This document shows positions 1-7,681 of a stretch of 64,000 bases of DNA, piece by piece. The notes beneath the pieces were generated by a model. It saw only the letters and a list, made by a program, of their open reading frames with translations. It was not told the origin of the DNA and made no database searches. Origin of the DNA: Anaeroplasma bactoclasticum. Its GTDB lineage: Bacteria; Bacillota_I; Bacilli_A; Acholeplasmatales; Anaeroplasmataceae. Where the stretch lies: the NCBI GenBank assembly GCA_023663825.1, contig JAMPGQ010000001.1:1-64000 (forward strand). Direction: 5' to 3'. The translations under genes and the position numbers were made by a program. The first letter of the stretch is position 1. Every line of letters starts with the position of its first letter.

Positions 1-63
1 AGGCTTTTTGGGGTTGGTATCATTCCAACTTGAATTTTCAAATTTACTAATAAAAAAAAAGAC

Positions 64-102
64 GGACGATAAAGCACTATAAAAAGGCTTCATCGTCCTT
101 TT
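64..102. terminator. Bidirectional intrinsic terminator
   Basis: The arms GGACGAT (64-70) and ATCGTCC (92-98) pair, extended inward by AAGC/GCTT around one mismatch. On the minus strand a run of nine T follows; on the plus strand TTTT follows. It can close the ferredoxin transcript as a second site and any plus-strand gene entering from the left edge. Confidence 0.6.
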
Positions 103-109
103 CATATAT

Positions 110-144
110 TTCTTTAAAAAGAAAAGCTGATTATTCATCAGCTT
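110..144 (-). terminator. Terminator of the ferredoxin gene
   Basis: A perfect 8-bp stem AAGCTGAT/ATCAGCTT (124-144) with a 5-nt loop lies 8 nt past the ferredoxin stop codon. Read on the minus strand it is followed by TTTTCTTTTT. This is a typical intrinsic terminator. Confidence 0.75.
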
Positions 145-152
145 AATCCTTA

Positions 153-320
153 TTATCTTTCGGCGATTGCTGAAACTGGACAAACAGCTTCGCAAGCTCC
201 ACAATCAATACAAGTATCTTCATCGATTACTGCAGCATCATTTACTGTAATTGCTGAAACTGGGCATTGATCAGCACAAGATCCACAAGCGATACAAGTA
301 TCATTAACAAATCTAGGCAT
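153..320 (-). CDS. 2[4Fe-4S] ferredoxin, 55 aa
   Basis: A small soluble electron carrier of the bacterial 2[4Fe-4S] type. Two cluster-binding motifs are visible, CIACGSCADQCP and CIDCGACEAVCP, each with the CxxCxxCxxxCP spacing. The total of 55 residues is the usual size of clostridial-type ferredoxins. The open frame extends 13 codons further upstream, but the ATG at 320 is chosen because AAGGAGG sits just before it on the minus strand and the family starts at this point. The gene has its own promoter and terminator, so it looks monocistronic. Its redox partner cannot be told from the neighbours, though a flavodoxin-like gene lies nearby on the same strand. Confidence 0.93.
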   Translation of the reverse strand: MPRFVNDTCIACGSCADQCPVSAITVNDAAVIDEDTCIDCGACEAVCPVSAIAER

Positions 321-349
321 CTTTGTTCCTCCTTTTATTGTTATACTTA

Positions 350-378
350 ATTTTACCATTTTTCTTATATTTTGTCTA
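350..378 (-). promoter_or_regulatory. Sigma-A type promoter of the ferredoxin gene
   Basis: On the minus strand TAGACA (373-378) and TAAAAT (350-355) are separated by exactly 17 nt, each matching the vegetative consensus at five of six positions. The -10 box is preceded by ATGG, as in two other promoters of this window. Confidence 0.7.
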
Positions 379-460
379 CTATGTTTTTGGTTCTATTTTT
401 AAAAGTACCATTTTTTTTACTTTATACAGGGGACAATCTAAAGAATTCTTACGTTTATTC

Positions 461-489
461 TTGCAATTCCTATAAAAAAAGTATACAAT
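461..489 (+). promoter_or_regulatory. Promoter of the yneF-like gene
   Basis: TTGCAA (461-466) and TACAAT (484-489) are spaced by 17 nt, a good vegetative promoter about 20 nt upstream of the start codon. A ribosome binding site (AGGAG) lies between the promoter and the ATG at 512. Confidence 0.65.
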
Positions 490-511
490 ATGACTTAGGA
501 GTGATGATATA

Positions 512-733
512 ATGACATTAGAAATATGGCAATTCATTTTAATAGTCGTCCTAGAATTGATTGTTGTAGCAATTGGTACTTTTTTTATCGTAAGAAAAAT
601 ATTTGCAAATCAATTGAAAAAGAATCCACCAATTAATGAAAGACAAATTCGTGCTATGATGACACAAATGGGACGCACCCCCTCAGAAAAGCAGGTTCGT
701 GCTGTGATGAAGGCTATGGAAGATGCAAAATAA
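512..733 (+). CDS. yneF: YneF-like (UPF0154) small membrane protein, 73 aa
   Basis: A small single-pass membrane protein of the UPF0154/YneF family, which is widespread in Bacillota and has no firmly assigned function. One hydrophobic N-terminal segment (about residues 6-27) is followed by a basic cytoplasmic part. The family signature [17 protein letters not shown] is clear, continuing as [15 protein letters not shown]. The length is the usual 70-75 residues. The gene has its own promoter, an AGGAG ribosome binding site and a hairpin terminator right after the stop, so it is expressed alone. Confidence 0.9.
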   Translation: MTLEIWQFILIVVLELIVVAIGTFFIVRKIFANQLKKNPPINERQIRAMMTQMGRTPSEKQVRAVMKAMEDAK

Positions 734-736
734 AAC

Positions 737-760
737 GGTCTAATTTAGACCATTTTTTTT
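737..760. terminator. Shared terminator of convergent genes
   Basis: GGTCTA-ATT-TAGACC forms a short stem directly after the yneF-like stop and is followed by eight T on the plus strand. On the minus strand the same stem is followed by GTTTTATTTT, so it can also serve the convergent flavodoxin gene ending at 780. Confidence 0.75.
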
Positions 761-779
761 ATGCTTCTTTATTCTTCTT

Positions 780-1250
780 TTAGTTTATATGCTCAGCAAA
801 ATCTTTGATTGCAGTCATATCAAGGGTAGGAAGAGGTAAGCCCTGATTTAAAAATTGATTGATACAAGACTGAATAATTGCTTTTGTTAAACCCCTGGCT
901 CTTGTAGGATCAAGCTCACCACCAAAAAAGCCAATGTAAGCATCTTGTGGTAAACTCTCTTGAGCTAAATTCATATATTTTGTTTTTTGATGCGAATCAG
1001 CAGCAATAATAAAACATGCAAATTTGGCAGAAATGCCTTTTTTTGTAAGCTTTTTTATGACCTTACAAAAAGACTTATTCAGCTTTCCCATATGTATATT
1101 AACCCCAAATATAATTGTATCATATGAAGAATATTCTATTTTATTTTTTTCCATCCCATTTATAATAGTACAGTCCTTAAACTGTTCTGCTAAAAGCTGG
1201 GATGCCTTTTTAGTTGTCCCAGTATGTCCAAAATAAAGAATCAGCTTCAT
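780..1250 (-). CDS. Flavodoxin-like protein, 156 aa
   Basis: A protein of the flavodoxin superfamily, probably binding FMN. The N-terminal strand-loop LYFGHTGTTKKAS carries the T-G-T-T phosphate-binding loop (residues 10-13). The segment IIFGVNIHMGKLNKSF and the later FFGGELDP resemble the flavodoxin-domain branch that includes protoporphyrinogen oxidase HemG-like proteins, but a HemG role is not supported by any haem gene nearby. The length of about 156 residues fits a single-domain flavodoxin. Its start overlaps the end of the gene upstream by 4 nt (ATGA), so the two are translationally coupled and likely share a process. The partner gene is of unknown function. Confidence 0.75.
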   Translation of the reverse strand: MKLILYFGHTGTTKKASQLLAEQFKDCTIINGMEKNKIEYSSYDTIIFGVNIHMGKLNKSFCKVIKKLTKKGISAKFACFIIAADSHQKTKYMNLAQESLPQDAYIGFFGGELDPTRARGLTKAIIQSCINQFLNQGLPLPTLDMTAIKDFAEHIN

Positions 1251-2167
1251 TCTTCAATTCTCCCATACTGCTTTAAAAGATATAGATTCCATACAGTTTC
1301 AGCTCCAAGCCACTTTAAGGCAGCGCTATCTTCTTCTGGGTATTTTTTATTTTTCCAGGATTTTCTATGCTCCCAAAGGCCATGACTTGCTCGACAAGAA
1401 AGCATTTCATCAAGCTTCATATTAATTTTATCCTTCAAGAGGGCATCAACTTCAATATCCTTTAACAACAAGGGGAAATTGAAATTAGGATCATCAAGAT
1501 GATTTTTTGCTTTCTTTAAAATCATTTGTTCGATTTGCTTTGCCTCCTTAGGAAATAATCCTGTTCTTTTTAAGGAGGATAATAAAGAGCTATAGCTTGT
1601 AAGATTATACATATTCCAAGAATGCTCTTCATTTAAATAGGCAAAAATAAAGTTTATTTGTTTTAATGCCTTTTTATAGTAAGCCTTAGAAGGTGGCATG
1701 AGTTCCAAAATATATCCTAAGATGGCTGCAGTTGGATGAACTCCCCAAGTGGAAAAAGGATTTTTCATATAAGAAAATTCCTCACTATGAGCAAATTGAT
1801 CATTTGATTCAACTAATGGATTCCATAATCCATCCTCTATAAGGCATCGATTAAACAAATAATTACCTATCTTATTTAAAAGCTGGGGATATAGCTCATT
1901 TTCACAGGTTTTATCAAATTGTAGTGCCGCTAGTATTCTAAGAGCTTCATAGGTTTGATAAACACTTGCATTTGGATTGTAATTATCAATATGCAAGGCA
2001 TTACCAATTCCACCATCCTTTGTTACATAAAGCATCAAGGAATCTAAAACAAAATCCTTATATGAAGGATCTAGTAAAGCATTATATATTGCAACATCAA
2101 TATCTCTAGCTTTATTATATAAGACATTTCCTATAGAAGCTAAGTCAGCTTTAGAAAGTTTTAACAT
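1247..2167 (-). CDS. Unknown all-helical protein, possible alpha/alpha-toroid fold, 306 aa
   Basis: I cannot assign a function. The protein is mostly helical and has repeating helix pairs with stretches such as GGIGNALHIDNYNPNASVYQ, DGLWNPL, WGVHPTAAILGYILEL and HGLWEHRKSW. These resemble the GLW/GxW-rich repeats of alpha/alpha-toroid proteins (terpenoid cyclase or prenyltransferase beta-like folds). That likeness is inference; no DxDD or other catalytic motif is visible. The open frame has a GTG at 2176, but that codon lies within the ribosome binding site AGAGGTG, so the ATG at 2167 is preferred. It overlaps the flavodoxin-like gene by 4 nt. The gene is divergent from the gene at 2298. Confidence 0.6.
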   Translation of the reverse strand: MLKLSKADLASIGNVLYNKARDIDVAIYNALLDPSYKDFVLDSLMLYVTKDGGIGNALHIDNYNPNASVYQTYEALRILAALQFDKTCENELYPQLLNKIGNYLFNRCLIEDGLWNPLVESNDQFAHSEEFSYMKNPFSTWGVHPTAAILGYILELMPPSKAYYKKALKQINFIFAYLNEEHSWNMYNLTSYSSLLSSLKRTGLFPKEAKQIEQMILKKAKNHLDDPNFNFPLLLKDIEVDALLKDKINMKLDEMLSCRASHGLWEHRKSWKNKKYPEEDSAALKWLGAETVWNLYLLKQYGRIEE

Positions 2168-2247
2168 ATTTTTCACCTCTAGTATAGATTTTATAATAAT
2201 TTTTTTAAAAAAGAAAGATGATTTTTGTAATTTCCTAACTTTACTTG

Positions 2248-2276
2248 TTTAAAGAAGTAAAAAGCTATGGTAAAAT
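2248..2276 (+). promoter_or_regulatory. Probable promoter of the gene at 2298
   Basis: TTTAAA (2248-2253) and TAAAAT (2271-2276) are spaced by 17 nt. The -10 box carries the same ATGG extension seen at the ferredoxin promoter. The -35 box is weak. The TAAAAT box lies about 20 nt before the start codon. Confidence 0.5.
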
Positions 2277-2297
2277 AGAGGAAGTAGGTGATGAAAT

Positions 2298-3173
2298 ATG
2301 GGCACTCATTTTATAAGATATTATCTTTTAAAGGATTCCTTGCGATTTATTAATTCAAATATTACTTATATGCAGGATACTTCTAATCAAGCTCTTTTTA
2401 AATATGCCCTATTTTATGATGTAAATTCATATTATAAAATTTTAAATCCTTTTAAAATAGATGCTTATAAAATCTGTGAGAAAATTGATGCTTTATTCTA
2501 TAGCTTCTTAACCGAATGTATTCATAATGCTTATTATCATGCAGATTTAGCTGAACAGCTTTTTTGTTATTATCTAGCAATATCTTACGTTACTAGAGGT
2601 TATCTTAAGGATTATATTAGTGCTTTTACTACAAAAAAGAAAAAGAAAGGCTATGTAGAAGCAATGATGGAAACCTACTTTTTCAATAAAAATGAAAAGA
2701 TAAAGCTCTATAAGACCAATATAGCAGATTATTTTTTCAACTCCTTTGAATTAAATGAAAGTGACATTCTTTTGCTTGAAAAGCCAATAAAAAGACAGTT
2801 TGGTTTTTTCTGCACGAAAAATTATTTTTCAGAATGCTATCATGCTGCAAGACTTTATTTTAATCATCTTGCAACAAGTAAAGCATTATTAAAAAAGCCT
2901 TTCTTCTTCTTTTATGATTTATTGCTAAACCATAGAAAAACAAAGAAAAAGGCAAGAACCTTTCTATATCCAAAACGTTTGGATACAACAATGCTTAATT
3001 TAACAAAACAACAATATCCTCTTAAGAATAAAGTCGTAAACTATAGCTTAGAAGAACTATATCAAGAAATGCTAAAAGAATCTAGGAAGGTTTGTGAGGC
3101 ATTAAATAGTTATTTCATAGGAAATCAAAATTTAAAGCCACTTGAAAAGTATTTTTTAGGCTTAAACAAATAA
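2298..3173 (+). CDS. Hypothetical protein, possibly a degenerate zinc-dependent phospholipase C-fold protein, 291 aa
   Basis: The function is unknown. The protein is helical, Lys/Tyr/Phe-rich and has no signal peptide. The order of elements recalls the zinc-dependent phospholipase C/S1-P1 nuclease fold as found in Bacillota cytoplasmic homologues: an N-terminal MGTHF, a central HADLAEQLFCYYLAISYVTR region, and a C-terminal YPKRLDTTMLNLTKQQYPL segment followed by SLEELYQEMLKESRKVCEAL. Most metal-ligand His and Asp residues expected in active members are not evident, so if related it is probably inactive or altered. This call is tentative. The start ATG follows AGGTGATGAAAT. It is divergent from the flavodoxin pair and convergent with the SSB gene. 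Confidence 0.55.
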   Translation: MGTHFIRYYLLKDSLRFINSNITYMQDTSNQALFKYALFYDVNSYYKILNPFKIDAYKICEKIDALFYSFLTECIHNAYYHADLAEQLFCYYLAISYVTRGYLKDYISAFTTKKKKKGYVEAMMETYFFNKNEKIKLYKTNIADYFFNSFELNESDILLLEKPIKRQFGFFCTKNYFSECYHAARLYFNHLATSKALLKKPFFFFYDLLLNHRKTKKKARTFLYPKRLDTTMLNLTKQQYPLKNKVVNYSLEELYQEMLKESRKVCEALNSYFIGNQNLKPLEKYFLGLNK

Positions 3174-3184
3174 TTTTTATTTAG

Positions 3185-3214
3185 TAGAAAATGGCTAGGA
3201 AATCTCCTAGCCAT
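3185..3214 (-). terminator. Terminator of the SSB gene
   Basis: A perfect 10-bp stem ATGGCTAGGA/TCCTAGCCAT (3191-3214) with a 4-nt loop lies between two convergent genes. Only the minus strand gives a T-rich tail (TTTTCT), so it fits the single-strand binding protein gene better than the plus-strand gene. Confidence 0.6.
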
Positions 3215-3240
3215 AAAACAAAATAATAAATGGGGGTAAT

Positions 3241-3564
3241 TTAATTTTGATTAGAAAAACTGATAATTCGTTCTCCTATAAGTGTCGGATAGTTTAGCTG
3301 ATACCCATTAGAAAGCTCTTCTTTATTTGTATTTAATCTACCTTTAACTAAAACAGGCAAACCCTTTTTTAAGTTTTCTTGGGCATATTCTATTAAATAA
3401 TCCCAAAATACAATCGTAAAAAAATCAGTGTCATATTCTCCCTTTGCGTTTTGAAAACTACGATTTACAGCTAATCTTAGATTCATAACACGTTTGCCTT
3501 CTGGAAGCTCCTTGACTTCTGGGTCTTTAACTAAACGTCCCATAAGCATAAAATAATTATACAT
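3241..3564 (-). CDS. ssb: Short single-stranded DNA-binding protein, 107 aa
   Basis: A single-stranded DNA-binding protein of the SSB family with one OB fold. Recognisable elements are the N-terminal MLMGRLVKDPEVK, the middle RLAVNRSF with DTDFFTIVFWDYLIEYA, and KGLPVLVKGRLNT. The protein ends at SFSNQN, so the disordered linker and the acidic DDDIPF-like tip that recruit repair proteins in full-length SSB are missing; usual full-length Bacillota proteins have about 150-170 residues. It may be a secondary SSB or a lineage-specific short form. The ribosome binding site GGAAGGGAGG precedes the ATG. The gene stands alone between convergent and tandem neighbours, not in the usual rpsF-ssb-rpsR arrangement. 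Confidence 0.88.
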   Translation of the reverse strand: MYNYFMLMGRLVKDPEVKELPEGKRVMNLRLAVNRSFQNAKGEYDTDFFTIVFWDYLIEYAQENLKKGLPVLVKGRLNTNKEELSNGYQLNYPTLIGERIISFSNQN

Positions 3565-3711
3565 AGCATTCCTCCCTTCCTTTTAAAATTTGTCTATGCT
3601 TTAAAAAAATTTCCTCCCTTCAATTAAGTACTATACCAAAAATCTTTTTTTCTACCTAATATCGAAAATCGAAATTCCATTTTAAAAAGCCTTCTTTTTT
3701 ATCTAAAAGGA

Positions 3712-3744
3712 TTAAAAAAGAATTCTAAAATATATAGAATTCTT
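3712..3744 (-). terminator. Terminator after the M16 peptidase pair
   Basis: AAGAATTCTA (3718-3727) and TAGAATTCTT (3735-3744) form a 10-bp stem with a 7-nt AT loop. On the minus strand it is followed by TTTTTT. It lies about 35 nt beyond the stop at 3780 and closes that transcript. Confidence 0.75.
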
Positions 3745-3779
3745 AAAAAATTATAGGTGGAGAAGAAAACTTTATAATT

Positions 3780-5021
3780 TTAATGTGATTTTGCACTTTT
3801 TTTGCAAATAGCTTGAATATACTCTGCTGTTTTAAAATAATTTAAATATTCATAAAAATCCTCTATGTTTAAGTTTTGACTAAGCTCTAATTCCTCTAAA
3901 TAAGAGGCATTTTCTAATGCCAAAATTAAAATTTCTTCTCCAAGCTCTTCAATTGAATCTAAGGCACGTATCCTTTTAGCCTTTAAATGCTTTAAATAAA
4001 GCTCTAATACCCTTTTATCTAAATCCTTCTTTGAAAGACTTTTTAATTTACTTTCTAAGCTAGATAAAAATAATTTAGCTAATTTAGAGGTTGTAGAAAT
4101 TACTGCATAGCTTGTATCCCTAAGCGTCATAACATAATAATCGATATCTGCTGAAAAAGCTTTTTTAGAATGAAGATTCTTATAATATTTTGTCGCAGGG
4201 GAAAGTAAGCTATCAAGTATCCCTATAATAAAACTACAAAATAAAGGCATATCTTGATTTGCAGAAAAACGAATTGCTAAAGCTGCTTGACTTTGTTCTA
4301 CTCTTGCTTGCATCACAAAATTAGAACCACACTCTAAGGGTATTTTATCTTCTTTTCTTTTAGGCAATCCACGATGGACTATGCATTTTTTCATCACTTC
4401 ATTTACAAACGAATATACCTTTTGTCTTGGTTGGCTAGAAACAATGACCAAATAGGAGTTATCTGTTGTATAAAAGGCACAATAAGCTCTCTCCAAATCT
4501 AGAGCCGTAATTCTACTAACGCTTTGAACTGTCCCTGCAACATCACTTGATAGGCTGCATTTTGGGAAAAGTGTTTTTAGAATTTTTCTTGAAAACTTTG
4601 CATCAGGAACATCATCATACATATCAATTTCAGAATGAATAATACTTTTTTCTCTTTCTACACTATCTAAATTAAAATAAGGCGTAAAAAACATTTCAAG
4701 TAATACCTTTAATGGGGCGTATAGGTCGCCACAGGTCGTAAAATAGTAAATTGTTTTTTCTAAATCTGTATAAGCATTTGCATGTGCATTTAGCTTTGCT
4801 AGTTCTGTAAAGGCATCGCCATAAGGCATTTCAAAGAGCTTATGCTCTATAAAATGTGCAGTTCCTTCCTTTGAGGTAATTTCCTTTTCATCTAAAAAAA
4901 ACTTTAAATCTCTGCTACCATAATTTAGTCCTATCCCAACATAGCTTTTCCGAAACTTCTTTTTTTCTACATAACAGACTCTTAGTCCATTTTCGGTTTG
5001 AAAAATCTCATCATTCTGCAT
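3780..5021 (-). CDS. ymfH: M16 family zinc peptidase, YmfH type, 413 aa
   Basis: A cytoplasmic M16 (inverzincin) peptidase homologue. The inverted zinc motif HFIEH (HxxEH) is present near residues 56-60 within GTAHFIEHKLFE, and a third ligand Glu is plausible in HSEIDMYDD about 71 residues later, so the zinc site looks intact. Length and the C-terminal M16 half fit the YmfH family, whose member in Bacillus has been linked to 5-aminopentanol modification of elongation factor P. The frame also allows a TTG three bases upstream, but the ATG at 5021 is better placed behind AGGAGG. It overlaps the preceding gene by 11 nt, so the two are coupled and probably form a heterodimer-like pair. Confidence 0.85.
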   Translation of the reverse strand: MQNDEIFQTENGLRVCYVEKKKFRKSYVGIGLNYGSRDLKFFLDEKEITSKEGTAHFIEHKLFEMPYGDAFTELAKLNAHANAYTDLEKTIYYFTTCGDLYAPLKVLLEMFFTPYFNLDSVEREKSIIHSEIDMYDDVPDAKFSRKILKTLFPKCSLSSDVAGTVQSVSRITALDLERAYCAFYTTDNSYLVIVSSQPRQKVYSFVNEVMKKCIVHRGLPKRKEDKIPLECGSNFVMQARVEQSQAALAIRFSANQDMPLFCSFIIGILDSLLSPATKYYKNLHSKKAFSADIDYYVMTLRDTSYAVISTTSKLAKLFLSSLESKLKSLSKKDLDKRVLELYLKHLKAKRIRALDSIEELGEEILILALENASYLEELELSQNLNIEDFYEYLNYFKTAEYIQAICKKSAKSH

Positions 5022-6210
5022 CAACGTTTCCTCCTAAAATATAGACAAAAGATTTTTTTAAACCCTGATAAACCTTACCTATATCCTCTTGCGTTACTTT
5101 ACGATATAAGCTGATTTCTTTAAGTGATTTTGGAGTGTCTAAAAAATAAGTATCTGAGAGGTAATTTTGAATAACCGTATCTAAATCATCTTCTAAAAAG
5201 CGATGATTAGATATAAAGATGTTTTTAATTTCATCTAAATCAAAATTAAAATTTTTGATTTCTTCTAAAGCTTCATCTATGGCCTTTAAAGCCTTGTCTA
5301 TATTCTTTGGATCTAGAATACAAGATATGAGGATTATACCTGATGCTCCTAAATAGGAAGAGGAAATATAGTAGCATAAGCCTTGTTCTTCTCTTACCTT
5401 TTGAAAAAGATAAGAAGAGGAACTTCCTCCCAAAATATAATTCAAAAAAGAGCAAGCTGTACTTAAGGGGTCATCTAAAAAAAGGTGAGTTTCATAAATG
5501 ATATTTAAATAGCATTGCTGAGATTTTGCTTTTTCTATTATTTGTTTGCAAGGATTTTTTCTATCCTTGAAATGATAATTTCTTTTTGGAGTAAGCGTAA
5601 TATTTTTTTCTAGCTTTGATGCTGGCATACGGCCTGTTCCTATCGATATAGTTTCCTCTTCTTTTAGCCTTTCGTAATAGGAAAAAAGCATTTTAGGCGT
5701 GATTTTAGAAAGCTCTTCTAAATTACCATAGTTACTAAAATCTCGCGTAGTTCCTTTAAAATAATGCATTAATGCTCGATCAATTGAGATAGTTTGAAGA
5801 TTTTCCTTTAAGCTAAGTAAATTACTTTCATAAATTTCACAAGCTCGATTAAATAACACTTTATCTGCTGAGGCAGAGTTCATTTTTGCCTCAATCAGAA
5901 GTAAAAAGATTTCTTCTATTCTTTTTAATGTATATTCCTTATCCTCTAAAAAGGTAGGATCTACTGCTGTAAGTGTATACGTAAAAAGACTATAAGAAGC
6001 AAAGAAGGTTAAACTTACATGAAACTTTGCATCGTATAGTTCTCCTAAAATCAGACTCATTTTTGCTTCAGTGGGATACGATTTACAAGCAAGCTCCTGA
6101 TAATAGCATAATAGTCTTCTAATTGTCATTTCTTCTTTTTTTATTTTTGAAATATAATATTTTTTTAAGACAATTTGATGAAATTTATCTTGATGAATAT
6201 AAATGTCCAT
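5011..6210 (-). CDS. ymfF: M16 family non-catalytic partner, YmfF type, 399 aa
   Basis: An M16 peptidase-family protein without the zinc motif. The region that should hold HxxEH reads MSLILGELYDAKFHVSLTFF, which matches the LYGA-type segment of YmfF proteins. The C-terminal half has the usual M16 features, including SSSYLFQKVREEQGLCYYIS. It is most likely the non-catalytic partner of the peptidase encoded just downstream. The open frame reaches further upstream, but the ATG at 6210 is chosen because AGGAGG sits 6 nt before it, and the extra 24 codons would run through the deoD terminator hairpin. No clear vegetative promoter was found in the 58 nt before it. Confidence 0.82.
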   Translation of the reverse strand: MDIYIHQDKFHQIVLKKYYISKIKKEEMTIRRLLCYYQELACKSYPTEAKMSLILGELYDAKFHVSLTFFASYSLFTYTLTAVDPTFLEDKEYTLKRIEEIFLLLIEAKMNSASADKVLFNRACEIYESNLLSLKENLQTISIDRALMHYFKGTTRDFSNYGNLEELSKITPKMLFSYYERLKEEETISIGTGRMPASKLEKNITLTPKRNYHFKDRKNPCKQIIEKAKSQQCYLNIIYETHLFLDDPLSTACSFLNYILGGSSSSYLFQKVREEQGLCYYISSSYLGASGIILISCILDPKNIDKALKAIDEALEEIKNFNFDLDEIKNIFISNHRFLEDDLDTVIQNYLSDTYFLDTPKSLKEISLYRKVTQEDIGKVYQGLKKSFVYILGGNVDAE

Positions 6211-6241
6211 TATATACCTCCTCGTACTATTTTGACCAAAT

Positions 6242-6266
6242 AAAAAAGAAGAAATACATCTTCTTT
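6242..6266 (-). terminator. Terminator of the deoC-deoD operon
   Basis: On the minus strand AAAAGAAGA and TCTTCTTTTTT form a 9-bp stem with a 6-nt loop ending in a T run, starting 2-3 nt past the deoD stop codon. Confidence 0.7.
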
Positions 6267-6268
6267 TC

Positions 6269-6991
6269 TTATTTGCTAGCAAGCTCTAAAGCAACCTTCA
6301 TCATATTTGTAAAATTCTTTTGGCGCTCTTCACTTGATGTTACCTCATGACTAATGAAGGAATCAGAAATTGTTAATAGACATGCTGCCTTTTTTCCTAA
6401 TGCCTTAGCATTGGCAAACAAAGCAAAGCTTTCCATTTCAACACATTTACAGCCATAGGTATCATGAACATCCTTCCAATGATTTGGATTGGTTGAATAA
6501 AATACATCACTTGAATGAATTTTTGCTTCTTTTAGAGGAATTCCTAATTTTTCTGAAGCCTTTCTTAGCTTATTATTGACTGAATTAGAGCTCTTTAAGG
6601 ACTTTCCTCGCATTCCAAAGGCAGTCTTAGCAAAAGAAGATTCAGAATATGCCTCTGTTACTAATACAGTATCGTATACCTTTAAATCAGCATCATAGGA
6701 TCCTGCTGAACCAATTCTAATAATTGTTTCTACTCCGTAGAATGCAAATAGCTCGTAAGAATAAATTCCTATAGAAGGCATTCCCATACCAGAACCCATT
6801 ACAGTAATTTTCTTGCCATTATATTTACCTGTAAAGCCAAACATATTTCTAGTTGTAGTAAAGCAGTTTACATCTGTTAAAAATGTATCTGCAATAAATT
6901 TTGCACGAAGTGGATCGCCTGGCATTAATACAGTCTTTGCAATTAAAGATGCATCTAGACAAGCAATATGTGGTGTAGGGATTTTACTCAT
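6269..6991 (-). CDS. deoD: Purine nucleoside phosphorylase, DeoD type, 240 aa
   Basis: Catalyses phosphorolysis of purine (deoxy)nucleosides to the free base and (deoxy)ribose 1-phosphate. The hexameric DeoD/PNP-I family signatures are clear: the phosphate-binding [16 protein letters not shown], the [16 protein letters not shown] block, the [10 protein letters not shown] segment with the ribose-contacting Glu, and TISDSF with the base-contacting Asp. Length is standard. The frame is open for 20 more codons upstream inside deoC, but the ATG at 6991 has GGAGGAATATAAAA before it. It overlaps the end of deoC by 8 nt, so the ribosome binding site lies within deoC and the genes are translationally coupled. 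Together with deoC it forms a deoxynucleoside salvage/catabolism unit. Confidence 0.95.
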   Translation of the reverse strand: MSKIPTPHIACLDASLIAKTVLMPGDPLRAKFIADTFLTDVNCFTTTRNMFGFTGKYNGKKITVMGSGMGMPSIGIYSYELFAFYGVETIIRIGSAGSYDADLKVYDTVLVTEAYSESSFAKTAFGMRGKSLKSSNSVNNKLRKASEKLGIPLKEAKIHSSDVFYSTNPNHWKDVHDTYGCKCVEMESFALFANAKALGKKAACLLTISDSFISHEVTSSEERQKNFTNMMKVALELASK

Positions 6992-7637
6992 TTTTATATT
7001 CCTCCATAATCGTAGTACCACAGCTACAACCAATTCGGTCTGCACCTGCATCTATCATTGCCTCAAAGCTAGCTTTATTACGAATACCACCAGCTGCCTT
7101 AACCTTACATGTAGTACCTACAGTCTTTTTCATTAGGACTACATCCTCTACTGTAGCTCCCCCAGTACCAAAGCCTGTTGAAGTTTTAACAAAATCAGCA
7201 TGAGCCCTCATTGCTGCTTTACAAGCTTCAACCTTTTCCTCATCTGTTAAATAGCAGCATTCAATAATTACCTTTACTAAAACCCCTCTAGCTGCCTCTA
7301 CTACTGCCTTAATATCCTCATAAACATACTCCCAGTTATGAGCCTTGGCCATACCAATGTTGATAACCATATCAATTTCATCAGCTCCATCAGCAATTGC
7401 CTTAGTAGTTTCAAAAGCCTTTACCTCACTTGGAGTAGCTCCTAATGGGAAGCCTACAACTGTACAGGTTAATACACCTGTATCTGTAAGTAGCTTATGA
7501 GCTAAACCTACATTACTTGGATTGACACACACACATGCAAAATGATACAAGTTTGCCTCATTACAAAGCTTTAAGATATCATCATAGGTGGCTGTTGCCT
7601 TTAGATTTGTGTGATCAATATACTTTGATTTTTCCAT
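6984..7637 (-). CDS. deoC: Deoxyribose-phosphate aldolase, 217 aa
   Basis: EC 4.1.2.4; splits 2-deoxyribose 5-phosphate into glyceraldehyde 3-phosphate and acetaldehyde. The Schiff-base lysine is K151 in [11 protein letters not shown], the second active-site lysine is K180 in [10 protein letters not shown], and the catalytic Asp lies in [11 protein letters not shown]. Length and TIM-barrel motifs are typical. The start follows a moderate ribosome binding site (GGAAAGGAAAAGAG). It sits 44 nt after an unknown gene and overlaps deoD; no terminator or strong promoter is seen in the 44-nt gap, so the three genes are probably one operon. No phosphopentomutase (deoB) is present here. Confidence 0.96.
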   Translation of the reverse strand: MEKSKYIDHTNLKATATYDDILKLCNEANLYHFACVCVNPSNVGLAHKLLTDTGVLTCTVVGFPLGATPSEVKAFETTKAIADGADEIDMVINIGMAKAHNWEYVYEDIKAVVEAARGVLVKVIIECCYLTDEEKVEACKAAMRAHADFVKTSTGFGTGGATVEDVVLMKKTVGTTCKVKAAGGIRNKASFEAMIDAGADRIGCSCGTTIMEEYKNE

Positions 7638-7681
7638 ACTCTCTTTTCCTTTCCTTTTATTATTTTTTAAATTTTAGATTT

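Noticed and set aside
1-50. Possible C-terminus of a plus-strand gene (AFWGWYHSNLNFQIY, stop at 48-50)
   Set aside because: Only 15 codons are visible and another frame is also open; the terminator after it is suggestive but does not settle the frame or the gene.
3574-3630. A second GAAGGGAGGAA ribosome-binding-like site upstream of the SSB gene
   Set aside because: No start codon follows it at a useful distance and no leader peptide can be read, so it is most likely chance in a purine-rich leader.
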